64,000 nucleotides of DNA from Rallus limicola (Eukaryota; Chordata; Aves; Gruiformes; Rallidae), in contig JAKCOZ010000008.1 in assembly GCA_022605955.1 (NCBI GenBank), positions 8,310,001-8,374,000 on the forward strand. Reading direction: 5' to 3'. The stretch's first letter is position 1. Each line of letters begins with the position of its first letter. Below, in pieces: positions 1 to 11,900 of the stretch. The translations under genes and the position numbers were made by a program. The notes beneath the pieces are model-generated. The model was not told where the DNA came from and made no database searches. It was given only the letters and a program-made list of their open reading frames with translations.

Positions 1-13
1 AACACGGGTCCCG

Positions 14-155
14 TTTATTTGAGGCAAGATGTGAGGGAAGAGAGGAGATTTCTTAATGCACCATGGTGGGCGGTACATACCGACCTTAGGCCTCCTCCAG
101 CTCCCTCCGCCGCCTGGCAGGATCCCTGGCCACGAGATGGAGCTGGCTCTTCGCA
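14..155 (-). other. Possible terminal exon of a minus-strand gene
   Basis: Read on the minus strand, a pyrimidine-rich stretch is followed by AG near 155, then an open segment ending SQLHLVARDPARRRELEEA and a TAA stop at 88-86. An AATAAA signal lies at 19-14, about 70 nt past the stop. The combination of acceptor-like tract, charged C-terminus, stop and poly(A) signal resembles a last exon with a short 3' UTR. I do not recognise the protein, and the poly(A) cleavage site would fall at or beyond the window edge. It could be chance. Confidence 0.22.
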
Positions 156-3100
156 GTTGCAGGACAAGCCACAGGAAAGGCAAAAGAAGCCTTTTAATGA
201 GCCCGTTTTAGCTGGTGTTAACCATTAACGGAGGCAGGTTTCCAGTGAACTGCTGAGTTTTGACCCTCTCCTGTGTCACAGCCTTGTGCATCCCCATGCC
301 TGGCTGTTTGACGGAATGGTGCTTAACTCCAGGGATCAGGGTGCATTTTTTGGGGTGGCCCATGGCTGGAGACAGATGTCACCCATTTCAGATCAGCACG
401 AGTGAGTGTCTCCCAAAAACAGCCTCTCAGGCAGCCAAGTGCCCCCCGCCCAGTTCTGGGAGCTATATGAACTCTAAAACTTGCCAGCTGTGGTCTAGTT
501 CTATCCCCACTGTCAGGAGAACTCCTTATGCACCTTAGGGTCATGAGGGAAATCTCAGCTGCGAGCCTCCCTTGCTTCCATCCCAGCAACTCCAGGCATG
601 GACTCGCACAGAGGTTTATTCTGAACCCTGCCTTTATTCATGCAGGAGAGGGTCAGAACTTGGCAAGAAGATTCTAGGTGCTGTTCTCTGGTTCCCAGCA
701 TTATCCTAGTGCTTCCCTTCAGGAGGTAGGAAGTGGTAGCACTGCTATTAGATAGCCGAGAGCAGAGGTTGGTCCTTAAATGGTGAAAGATATTTTTATA
801 TCTTTTTTTTTGCAGCAGGCAGCAGCAATATGAGCTGTACCATTGGCCAGAAGATAGTACATGCTGGTTCAGAAAGGATGAAATTCATGACTGCCTCTTT
901 CTGGCATGCGATTGTTGCTTATTACTGACATGCATTTTGTGTGACTTGGAGTTTGTTTGTAGCTTCCATGGAAAAAAAAGCAGGAAACAAACTTTTTCCA
1001 TGGCTCTGAAAGGCATGTCAGCAGGACCAGTGGGCTGGCTTGGGTGAGGAAGCAGCGTGGGGACAACAAAGCTGCCCAGTGCCCATGACGAGTGTCCCTG
1101 GGCTCCCACTTCCCACCATGGTGCAGCCATGAGGACCCAACAAACAGCACAGTGAGGAATTGGGAAGGGAGGGAAAGCATTTCCCTAACATTAGAGCCGT
1201 GTGTAACACAATGGAGGTCCCCAAGGTTTTAATGAGTTTGCTTTTTATTTTATATCTTTGATCCAACCCCCCAGCATGACCCCAGCATTCCCAAAACTCC
1301 TTTTTATTAAAACCCTAAATCTGCCCAGCTTGATTATCACAAAAATTCCTGTTTTGCCCTTCTTTGGTTGTACGAAGGACTGCAGGGACCAATGGACTGA
1401 GGGATGTTCAGGACCTGCTGCACGCTGGCAGTGCCTGAGGCCATGCTGCATCTGAGTTCCCTTTCCAGCCATCACCAGCTTCATTGGGACTTCTTCACTT
1501 GCCTTATCTGGCCTTCTGGCACATGATAAAGCTGTGCCTGAGATCCTATGGCTTCTGAACTCACCACAGATACTGTGGGGAATGAGTTATATCAAATAAT
1601 GAGGTTAAAAAAAGTTACAGCTCTTACAGTTGGGCTGCTAGTAAGTATCAACCCTAAACTTATGCCACAGAGTCTAGAATCAGAAGAAAGTTACAGATGT
1701 CCTGGGATTTTACTGTAGAATCAAGGCAATAATTTGTGAAACATCAAGGCGGAGGTGGAGTGTCACCCCAAAACAGGCTGTGGGCATGGGCTGGGGCTCT
1801 GGGACAGGCATTTTGCTTGGACCCGGGCAGAAAGAGGAGTCATCATTGAAAATTTAGAACTTCATCTGTACCATGGCAGACATCTAGACATGACTCAGAC
1901 ACTTTTATCCACCCTTCCTGCCAGAAGGAAGACATGAAAAAGAAATCCTATCTTTAAAATACCAAAAGTATCTCTGATTAAGCACTTTATCTGTCTTGGC
2001 TGATAATGAAAGAGCCAAAGAACTAACTTAAATTGCATCGCTTGCAAATGCATGCCTAGGTCAGAGACACTGGATTTATGCCCTGCTTCAGCCATAGCTT
2101 TAAAACACAAGTGATAAGAAAGCAAGCACAAAGATCAGGTCTTTCCAGCTTGGGGGTTTTCCTATCTTTGTGTCAGCAGAACTGTGCAATGATACTCAAA
2201 ACCCAGGTTCAAGGGCTTCTGTGGCACCTAAATCTTTGAAGGAACCTGAGGAATCTCAGTCCCATGGACTAAGCGAATCTCGGGAATGGTGCTTCATAGA
2301 CAGGACACGTGATGTTTAAGAGAGAGCAGACATGGGCAGCAGGGTCTGCTGTTCCTGGAGACCAAGAGTAACTTTCTTGCAGGTCACCCCTTTGCAATCG
2401 CCATGTGATAGAGCCCTTCTTTGGGATCCCATCCCAAAATCCTGGTGCTGCCCCAAACTCATCTTCAGCAGTCCTTGCTAATCTTGTTCTTCCAGGAGAA
2501 AGAAGAGCTTGTCTGGTTTCATACATGGAGGAAATCTTCTTTTTGGGGACCTACTGTCACCCTGTCCCTGACTCCAGGAAAGCAGCCAGCACCCTCATCA
2601 CAGTTAAGCAGACAGATTAATACAAATGCCTTATCTGGGGACCTCATTTCAGGCCACACATTGCCTCTGATGATGCTTCATTTCTTGGTCTGTAGCTGGC
2701 CTCAGGGACACAAGGCTGCCTGTTTGTTCTGGAGCTGAGCTGCCCACCCTGAGGTGGGTGCATTCCCCAATGTTCAACCATGTTCAACCACTGCAAAGTC
2801 CCCTTTTGAGGTTACAGCTGCTCACTTGGTCTTTACTGCAATTACATCCCTTTTTGTTGCTGCATCTGGGGCAAAAAGCAGAGTGCTGGCTTTGGAGAAG
2901 GGTATTAGTGTCATTCTTGTTGGGGAAGCTGTGGCCCTTCCTCCCCTGCGGTTCTGTGGGGTCTTTCCCTGCACAGCCCTGGGCCCACAGCGAGGTCTAT
3001 GGGTCATCTGTGGCCTACTGGGATGAGAGATGTGACCTGGTCATCTGCAGCACCTTCACAAAGGTTTGTCTTGAAAAATATGATGATAATGGTACAGGAC

Positions 3101-3628
3101 TGGTAGCTGATGGTGAGCCCCAACAACAGCCCATGGCTTAAAATACGTGTAGCAGCAGCTCCTGACCTTCTCCCTTCTCTCAGGAGTTTCTCATGGGGGC
3201 ATCACAGCCCAGTCAGCCTGGGCATGACGGGCACCAGGGGCTTGTGGCAATGCCACAGAGCCCATGGGAAGCGAGGGCAGACACTTGACCTTGGCTAAGC
3301 CCAGCTGAATATAACTGGTGAGCTCCTATGCCTCGCCTGGCTCTGGCCCTGCGGCAACCGATTCCTTCTGAACGTCATCCCTCTCTTCCTCAAAATCCTC
3401 TTCTCCGCTACTTGAGATGCCACAGCTGAGTCTCACCAGGTGGTTTTCTTTCCCTCTGTGAAGTTTCCTTCTTCTATGACCCTGCTTTTCCTTTCTCCCT
3501 CTTGTTCATGCATCGCCTGCCCCTGCACATCTGCTCCTTCCCCAGGGATGGCATGGTGGGACACAGGGACAAGAGACTAGAGATGAGGGACAAGGGATGA
3601 GGGCATCCTTGCTCCTCCAACCAAGGTA

Positions 3629-3682
3629 ATTAAAGCTCTCTCACACAAGTGTATCTGTGTACGTTTGCATGTGTTGTTGTGT
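3629..3682 (+). terminator. Possible poly(A) signal with GT-rich downstream element
   Basis: ATTAAA at 3629-3634 is followed after about 14 nt by a GT-rich stretch (3648-3682), the usual arrangement of a vertebrate cleavage and polyadenylation site on the + strand. No upstream + strand exons could be assigned, so the transcript it would end is unknown. Confidence 0.25.
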
Positions 3683-4849
3683 CTCAGGGTACTTGGGCAT
3701 GACCAGAAAACCTGAGAAGGGACTTTCAGGTTTACATGAAGCTTTTCTGGGCGCTAAGGCTCACATCAGGCATTTTATCTCATTCAAATGTAGGATCTGT
3801 ATGACATTTTCTTTCTCTTCACAGAAATTCCAAGAACACACCATGGCAGAATAACCTGCTTGGAGTCCCCACACACCACAGCTTCCATTCCCAGGTCAGT
3901 CAAGATGTGGCTGCTACTAATTGTGTTATAAATAACGGGCAATGGCATGTGCCTTATTGCACTGTTGGGATGAGAGGGATCACAGATGCTGCCTCTATTC
4001 CACACACAGCCAACAGCTCAAGGGCAGACCCTGGGTCACAGCTGGGTCCTCGCACCACAGCAGAGGGTTTGGTGAGGGACTTAGAGGTGCTTCTGCACTG
4101 GCTGTCAGCTGGGATGCTCCTAGGGCCGCACCAGGAGTCAATACATTTAGCAGTACTGGAACAGATAAAATGTTATAGGTATTTCCTAAGGCAACAAATA
4201 ATGACTTTAAACCCAAACCTGATGCCTCACAGGGGTACAGAGAGGCTGATGAATCCAGCGAGGTCTCTGAAAGCAGCGTTGCAAATCGGTGCAGATAAGG
4301 GGAAATGTTGGCAGGTGACACTACAGACAGTCACTTCTTTCTGAGAATAGCAGTGCTGGATTTGGGGTGTGTGTTTTAAGCAGACCTAATGGTGAGACTT
4401 GGTAGACGTGACACAAAGATCTGCAGGCCGTGGGCAGTTAGCTGTTACTACAGATTGCCTTTAGAACCGGTGAGCAGCTCTACGGTTGATTTATGATTTC
4501 TTTGTAAACCAGAGGAAAACAAAAAGCTCCCCAGGAACCAAAACACAACCATAAATCTGCTGTTTCCTTTAGACCTGAGGCGTTGATGTCCCATCATGCC
4601 AGGGACAGGCGGTGGGTGTGTGGGCAATGCCAAAAAGCCAGCAGGCAGGGCAGTGCTGCCCGGGTGCCCTTGGCTAGGGAGCCCTTGGACAGATGGATGC
4701 AGTTTGGTTGCGCAGAGAAGATCCCTGAAGCAGGAAAACGCCACATGAGAGTGGCCACTGACTCGTGGGGACATCCGTGCCCCTGCTGCGAGCCCGGAGA
4801 GGAGGGTGCACATTGTTGGTGTGCCTGTGGGTACATACGTAGGTGTGCC

Positions 4850-5065
4850 TGTGCACACTGCACACGCCTGCCTGCGTGTTACATGTCTGACATCTCCGTG
4901 TCTGTGTAACTGTGCACAGATCCATGTCTGTGGTTACGTATCTACATAAACACATGGGGGTGGGTGTGTGCATGTGTGTACATGGGATGTGCGTGGGTGT
5001 ACACACGTGTGCACGGCTGCCCGCGTGTGCCCATGTCCCTGTGCACACGCATCCACACGCGCCCG
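4850..5065. repeat. Degenerate TG/CA alternating tract upstream of promoter
   Basis: About 200 bp of imperfect alternating purine-pyrimidine sequence (TGTG, CACA, GCGTG, ACACGTGTGCAC and similar) lies directly left of the CpG island. It is a decayed dinucleotide repeat rather than a clean microsatellite. Confidence 0.7.
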
Positions 5066-5920
5066 CGTGTGCCCGCTCCGCGCCCGCGGGGGACGGACGG
5101 GGTTACGCCTCCCTGCGCGGCGGGGCGGGGAGGAGGTGGCAGCGCACCCCGGGGAGCGGGACAGGCGCACAGACAGACACACGGACGCGCAGGCAGGCGC
5201 ACGCGTACGCGTGCCGTCCCGCCGCGAAGCGCGGAGCGGAGCGCGGCTCCCACCGCCCCCCGGGGCCGCTCCGCGGCGCCGCCCCCGCCTCCTCCTCCGC
5301 CGCCGCGGCTGCACAAAAGGCGGCGGGGAGGGCCCGCGGCCGGCAAGGGCTGCCCGGCCGCCCCGGCCGCCCGCACCATGCCCCGCCGAGGGGGGCTGCC
5401 GGCCCCCGCCGCCGCCCGCCGGCCCCCCCCGCTCCTCCTCCTCCGCCTCCTCGTCCTGGCCGCCCCGCTGCAGCCCGGCAGAGGTAAGGGCCGCTCCGCT
5501 CCCCGCCGCCCCGGGCCCTGCAAACGCCGCCCCCGGAAGGCGGCTTGTCCCCCAGACCCGCTTCGGTGAACTTTTGTTACGGTTTAAGTTTTTCCCTCCT
5601 CTTTCTTTCCCCCCCCTCCCCTTTCCGGCTGCCCCAGTCCCCTGCCCGTCTCCCAGCCTGCGCTCAGCGCTGCGTGTGCGCCCGCTCCAGACCCGGTGCT
5701 GGCGGGACGCGGGTCGCCTTCCCCCTGCCCGGCGGGCGGGCGGCCGGTGCCGGGGTTCCCAGCGCTTCCCGGGGCTCCCTGCGCTTCCCGCTCCGGCCCC
5801 GAGCCGCGCTGGGGTCTGCGCTCCGGGCCGCCCCCCTCGCCCGCCCCGGTGCCCCGGCTGCGGGGCCGTGGGGATCCCAGCAGCGCTGTTGGGTGCGGAG
5901 CGCATCGCTGGGCTTTGCGG
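5045..5920 (+). promoter_or_regulatory. ITGB5: CpG island and probable ITGB5 promoter, 5' UTR and exon 1
   Basis: The stretch is very GC-rich with dense CpG, in sharp contrast to the CpG-poor sequence on both sides. A GC box (GGGGCGGGG) sits at 5122-5130 and further Sp1-like GC tracts follow. There is no clear TATA box at a suitable distance from the ATG at 5378, so a TATA-less CpG-island promoter with several start sites is likely. A 16-bp perfect palindrome, GCACGCGTACGCGTGC, lies at 5199-5214. The exact transcription start cannot be read from sequence. Confidence 0.8.
5378..5483 (+). CDS. ITGB5: ITGB5 exon 1 (coding part): start codon and signal peptide
   Basis: It encodes residues 1-35 and the first base of Gly36. 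The ATG has A at -3 (cgcaccATG). A proline- and arginine-rich n-region of about 18 residues is followed by a hydrophobic run [13 protein letters not shown], and the mature protein probably starts near Gly36/Leu37. The donor is GTAAGG at 5484. The frame stays open for 414 nt upstream (an in-frame ATG lies at 4964), but that stretch is low-complexity, GC-rich promoter DNA, so the ATG directly before the signal peptide is preferred. Human ITGB5 has a shorter, less arginine-rich signal, so the first residues are the least certain part of the protein. Confidence 0.88.
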
Positions 5921-8900
5921 TGTGCGGTTTTACACCTCGGCGCTGGGAAGCGTGGAACTGCTGTGTATACACACAGCTCTCTCTACTGGGACCGGCTATC
6001 GCCGCTTGTGTTCAGGGGAAAGCACTTCCCCGGGCGCTTGCCGGAGCCGTGTGTGTTAATGGATTGGATGGAGAACAGCAACGTAAAGCACAAGTGTTTG
6101 CTCTGCCCGTGACCCGTCGCCACGCGCTCACCTTACATCACTCCTCTACGTAGGCGTTGTGCCCAGGGAGCGGTCCTTGTCCCCATCAGCGATGCTCTCC
6201 TGGCTCCCTGATGCCCTTGGAGGTCGAGGTACAGTTAGTGACTCTGCTCTAGGTGTCCTGGAAATGGGCTTCCCCTCCTCTCTGAGTGCTCGGACATGCT
6301 TTTCATATAAAGGGAGCCCCCAAAATGCCTGAGTCCATCACTCCGGTACTTGGTCTTAACAAGAGGCTCAGCTTACAGAGTGGTGTGGCACACAACTCCA
6401 AAACCACTGAAGAGGTTTTCTTAGCTCTATTTATTTATTTGGTAGGTCTGATCCTTGGAATCGATGTTTAAAGTGTGCAGCAGGCTGTCTCAGCCATGAG
6501 GCTGTTACTATGCTTATTGCAAGGAGAAATGATCTTTTTTTCACCCCTTAGCTGCATAAAGTACATCACTTTTTTTTTCCTCCTTTTTTTTTTTTTTTTT
6601 TTTCCCTTGCAAGCCAGTACACTCATCTCAGGTTGAGGAGTTGCCCAAACTAGGATTTCTTGTAGAACAGGTTTAAAATGAGGTCTGATTGCCTGGAGCA
6701 TCTTTATGAGTAAATTTGTTGAGTACCTTTCATGAGAGTTTCCTATCTTGCTTTGCATCAGTAGGTGGATGAAGTAAAATCTTGACTGTCTAGTGGGATG
6801 CACTGCCTTCCTCTGCTTTTTTGGGCTCTTCTGCACTTCAGTCCAAAGGAAGGATGTTGTTTGGAGATGCTCTTCATGTCTGCTGGACACTGCTGTGCAA
6901 AATGAAATAAGATGCAGGGCTTAGGAGTCAGTGTGACAGACCCTCTATGGGCTGTGGAAGTCAGTGGTCCAAGGGGGGTGGGTTATTTTCCTCCAGAGTA
7001 ATCCTATCTAAATCCTGGATGGAATTTTCCCCACTGTAAGAAGTTTAGTTGCAGTTTAAGAGTGGTTTCATAGCAGATTCAAGGAGCAGACTGATTATTT
7101 TTTTCCAGTCTTACCTGGTGACTTGCCCCAGCTTCTGGAAGGAACTGGACTAGCACGAGCATCTTCAGGTCTGTCCTTTGCCAGATTCAGGAAGGGCTGT
7201 GCTGAATCAAGCACAGCAACAAATTGCACCTGGAAAATCCTGAGTGTTTTTTACTCCAATGCAAAAAGCTCCAGTTTCAGTCCAAAATCAGAAGGCTTCA
7301 CAAAGCTCTGTTTTCACAACAATTCTGGAAATGGTTTGGGTTTGCTCCAAAGTGGAAAGAAATACATACTTGAAAGCTTCAAAAGCTGCTACCAGGAGGG
7401 AAGTCATGCCATGGCTGGCCACCGGAGTGTGGACTGCTTCGGCCATGGCACCCGGTGGAAGGAGGAGACCTTGGTTTTCAGTTGGGTATTACTATTACTA
7501 AGTAAACTCTCAAAAATCCAGCAGTCAGGAGTGGAGGTAAATATTACCCTGTCTCCATGCAGATGGGCGAGTGAAGCTGTGGGAGAGCTGGGCCTGGGGA
7601 GCCAGGATACGAACACAAGTGTTTGCTTTATAAAGCCCACTGGTTTTGCTGTGTTGCCCATTGCGTCTCTACTGGAGCCACAGCTCTTGAGGAAAAGCTC
7701 TCAGTTGTGTTGCTTTGGAAATGCAAGCGTTAATCTCTCTGGAAATCGTAGCTCAACAAGTTACATTTTACTCTATGTTACATATTTATGTACTGAGGTC
7801 TTGCAGCATCCAGGAGCTGGAATATAACTTCTGGTTGTGAACAAGGAATGAAACGCCTGACTATGTGTTAACAGCCAGTGAAAAAAAAAAAAAAAACAAC
7901 CCACCCTAAGAAGGCTCTTGTTCAGTATGAATGAGCCCAAGGAGGCTGTCTGAATGAGGGCCATAGAGAAAGGCCAGGGCTTCGTGCTCCCGGGTTAGAG
8001 TTAACCACCTTGCGGGCAGCAGAGACCCCTCAGGGCAGGGCTCTGGTGCGGTCATGCCTCTGCCACAGCAGAGAATTACTTGCAGGACCTACTTAGCCTC
8101 TTTTTCCTTGTAGCCTAGGGCATGCTGAGCTTTCCTCCAGCTGTCTGTCCAGCTTGATTCACTGCTTCCTGCACTTGCTCGAAGCCCAGCTCTGTATGGG
8201 AGTGACCCAGGCAGCCATCACTTCTCATTTTCGGGTGAAATATTCACACGGGGTACAGTAAAACCCTGCCCCTGTACTCGGCATTGGTGAGGCCACACCT
8301 CGAGTACCGTGTCCAGTTCTGGGCTCCTCACCATAAGAAGGACATTAAAGTCCTGGAGTGAGCCCAGAGAAGGGCAACCAGGCTGGTAAAGGAGCTGGAG
8401 GGCAAATCATGAGGAATGGCTGAGAGAGCTGGGGATGTTTAGTCTGGAGAAGAGGAGGCTGAGGGGAGACCTTATCACCACCTACAGCTACCTGAAGGGA
8501 GGTTGTAGAGAGGTGAGTGATGGTCTCTTCAGTCAGGTGACAGGTGATAGGACAAGGGGAAATGGCAAGAAGGCTGTGCTAAGGGCAGGTTTAGATTAGA
8601 TATTAGAAAAAAAATTTTTACTGAAAGAGTTGTGAGGGCCTCGAACAGGCTGCCCAGGGAGGGGATTGAGTCACCTTCCCTGGATGTGCTTAAAAAAAGG
8701 GTAGATCAGGTACTTAGGGATGTGGTTTAGCATAGGATGGGTACAGTTGGACTTGATGATCTTAAAGGTCTTTTCCAACCTTGTGATTCTGTGAAATCCC
8801 TTATTTCAAAGCTCTTGGGGCAGAAAGTTCTTGGGATGGGAGAAAACTCCATGTGGCTCTCCAGCAGCCATCGGCAAGTCTGCATGATCAGCAGTGGCAC

Positions 8901-11900
8901 AGTGCAACGGTGTCTGCAGATGCAACCGGCTGAAAATAGAGGCTCGACAATGCTTTTATTGATGTTTTTGGATGGAAAAAATAGCAAACTCAGAGTTTGG
9001 GCCTGAGGCATTTTGTTTGGAGTGTGCAGCCTCTGTGCTGGATCCTCGGTTGAAGATTTGTTTAATCAGTTATTGACAGTAGAGGTTAATAGCAGTGCCG
9101 TGGGGAGCTGGGGCATTGGTGGTATTGAAGGGCACATTCATAGCCACAGGCATGCTTAAACAAGCTGCTGCATTCAGAGTCAATACCATTGATGTTTGCT
9201 CCAGCTTAACTTGTGTGGTTCCACTTTATTTTTAAAGCCCAGATCGTAGATTTTGCAAGCAAAACTCCCTCAGTACCCCCTGTGCTGCTGCAGACCAGCA
9301 ATCCAGGAGCAAAGAGCATCACTGCTACTCTGGTTGCTGTTGGCTTGGTGGGTGCCGAGCCACTGTAGGGAGATCCCTCAGCTGCAGTGTGGGGTCTGCT
9401 GGCCTGATCAGCCTTGGACATGCCCCAGTGCAAACACACTGCCTGTCTTAACCTGGATATCCTGTGGAAATGTCTCCCATAATTAATTTACTGTGGCATG
9501 AGTCAACTGTGGAAGTCACCTGTGTGGAAGAGGGAGATTTAGTATCTTCTGAGGCTGCTTTAGGACAAAAATTTTGGGTACCGTCCCCATATATTCACCT
9601 GGAAAAATACAAATGTGCCCAGTGTGACTTTAAAAGTTGGAATTTCAGGGGGTTTTGGACAGCCACCTCTGTGTTTCAGGCAGGTCAAACAGCTATTGCC
9701 TTCTGTCCACAGTGATGGAAATATTACATTAGGAAGATGAACAGATGAATGCTTTGATTAGCCAGAAGCCACTGAGTAAGAGGGAAGAAAAATCACCAGA
9801 GTCCTATTTTTGTGGTTCTCAGTCCCCCAAAAACAAGTTTCGGTCCTCTTCATTTTTCTTGGGGAAGGAGAAGAAAACAAGAGCTCCTTATGGGTTTCTT
9901 CCTTCTCCAGCCTTTCAAGGTCCTGGGAGACTTTGTTCTTGACACTGTTTGAACTTAATGTTTAACATTAAGAATATCTCAGGAGAGCCCAAAGCACTGT
10001 TTGGAGTGAAGTAAGCATTCTGCTCATCCTGCTCTCTCATTGTCTCTCGCTGCAGGTCTCAATCTGTGCACGAGTGGCAGTGCCACGTCCTGCGAAGAGT
10101 GTCTCCTCATCCATCCCAAGTGTGCCTGGTGCTCCAAGGAGGTAGGTGGGCAGATCTCATTTCCCACATGCTTTTTGTAACACAGACAGGAGCTGTTCCA
10201 CCCCCTCACTTGTTGTGATGCTGTCCCGTGCCAGAAGGGGCGGGTGAGAGCAGCTTGGGTTCCCATGTCAAGTATATTTTGGGTGTATGTGACTCTCCAG
10301 CTCTTTGACACTGTAGGAAATAAGTCTCTGACCCTGCTGGCCTCTACACACCCTCAACAGAGCAGTACTGTTCCTTCTGTCCCTTCAATTACCTTCTTGT
10401 TTTCATTGGGTGCTGGGTCCCTACATGAGCTCAGTGGTGCAGGGAGCCTTGCTTCAAAGTGCTCTCCCTGAAACGCCCCAGGCCTGCAGCTGGTGTCTTG
10501 CTACATGTCCCTTGCCTGCGTGGGCTGGCACAGCACGGGCTCTTTGTAACAAAGATGATTCTCCTTTCTGAATCTATTGTGTCATTTTTGGGAGCTTCTG
10601 GCATCTGCACCGTGCCCTGGCGATGAGTTAGGCAGCTTAACTGTGCACTTCAGGGTGAAAATGCTGAAGGTCCTTGTCCATGATTTATGTTGGCTTCCAA
10701 GGTTTGTGAGCAGTTGCAAATATCTTTCCCCACTCCCGAAGGACTGCTTATGAGTTTAGGTAGATATCTATATAGATCTTATTGAGTGACACCTTGTCAT
10801 GTAGACTTGTGACTTCTAGAGGTCAAGCAGTGTGAAAGACCTGCTAATGTCTGATGTGTGGATGGCTGCATCTGTTCTAGGTATTTAAGACAGTAGTAAG
10901 GATGCATACAGATGCAGGAAAAGAGCTGGCTGCTGTGCCAGGAACCAGCTTTGGGCTGCAAGAAACCCCAGTGCAGTGGATGATCTTGAACTTTGAGATG
11001 GGCATGACCACAGTGATGCTCTCCTGTTCACTGCCAATCCTTTTTCCTCCAGTGTGTCTGTTCTGGTCCCATTTTGGGGGAGGTGAGCTGTGGAGTTGAA
11101 CACAGGCTTCACCTTGCAGCTGTAGCTGATGCTGCTGAGCTGAGAATGCAGATGCTGCCTGCATGTTCCTCTGCTCCTCCTGTTCCTCCTCCTGTCAGCC
11201 CTGCCAGGGCAGAGGATGGGGATGGGATGAGGGAGACTGAGCCCTGTGGTTCGTTGCCTCTGGAAGCACCCTGCCTCTGGCTGCCCAAGTCTGTTATACT
11301 GTGTTTGCTTGTAGGCACAGCTGTAGCTCTCCAAGGAAAATGTCCTAACACCATGCTGCCTGACAGTGGAATAGCTTTCATGGGGCTCTTTTCCAGCAAG
11401 GCAAATGTTGTGCAGAAGGGAAAGGGTAAAGCAATAGATCCCACTTCTGAGACATCTTGTAAACAGCTGGAAGAGCTCCTTTTCAGCCAGCTAATCTGCA
11501 GTGGTGAGGTTGGATCCAGGAATGCTGGCTATTAAGCTGTGGGTACCCAATGGCTGCTGCCTTTTTTTTTACTTTTTAAATTTTTTTTTTAAGATCCTTG
11601 GCCTCAAAATACAACTTCTTGCGAAATGCTGCCAGTGGAAATGTTTATCTCGTGGTCACTGTGACCACTAATTGTATGGCAGCCCATGGGACTGTCAGCC
11701 TGGCTCTTATCTTGCAAACAGGAGAGTTAAAACCACAAAAATAAAAATATTCTTAAATGGAATGGAGGGGCCAAGAATGAAGATGGGTGTTTACAGGGAA
11801 GTGCTGTAATACTTCCTGACCTTTAGTCTTTAGCTATTTAAAAATACACCTCGAGGTGTTCTGTGCCAAGAGCTACATGTTGAAAAGCTGCTGTCCCCAT

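Larger units (their letters stand above)
1..4850. other. Intergenic region upstream of ITGB5
   Basis: No exon of a recognised gene was found. Reading frames on both strands are short and show no family signature. The region holds scattered poly(T) or poly(A) runs, a 10-bp direct repeat at 2771-2790, a possible minus-strand terminal exon at the left edge and a possible + strand poly(A) signal near 3629, each listed separately. Confidence 0.6.

Noticed and set aside
2758..3141. 127-codon + strand frame upstream of ITGB5
   Set aside because: No family signature and no conserved splice or promoter context; the second half looked exon-like but had no acceptor.
3350..3530. Minus-strand open segment with an acidic C-terminus (SGEEDFEEERDDVQKES) ending in TAG near 3328
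   Set aside because: It looks protein-like, but there is no convincing splice acceptor, start or poly(A) signal, and the upstream part is simple purine-rich sequence. I could not support it as an exon.
4934..6059. Very long open frames on both strands over exon 1 (up to 363 codons)
   Set aside because: They fall in the CpG island, where stop codons are rare. The predicted peptides are low-complexity Ala/Pro/Arg/Gly, and only the ITGB5 frame from 5378 has homology support.
11074..11535. 153-codon open frame in intron 2
   Set aside because: Short, without recognisable domain, and overlapped by equally long frames on the other strand.
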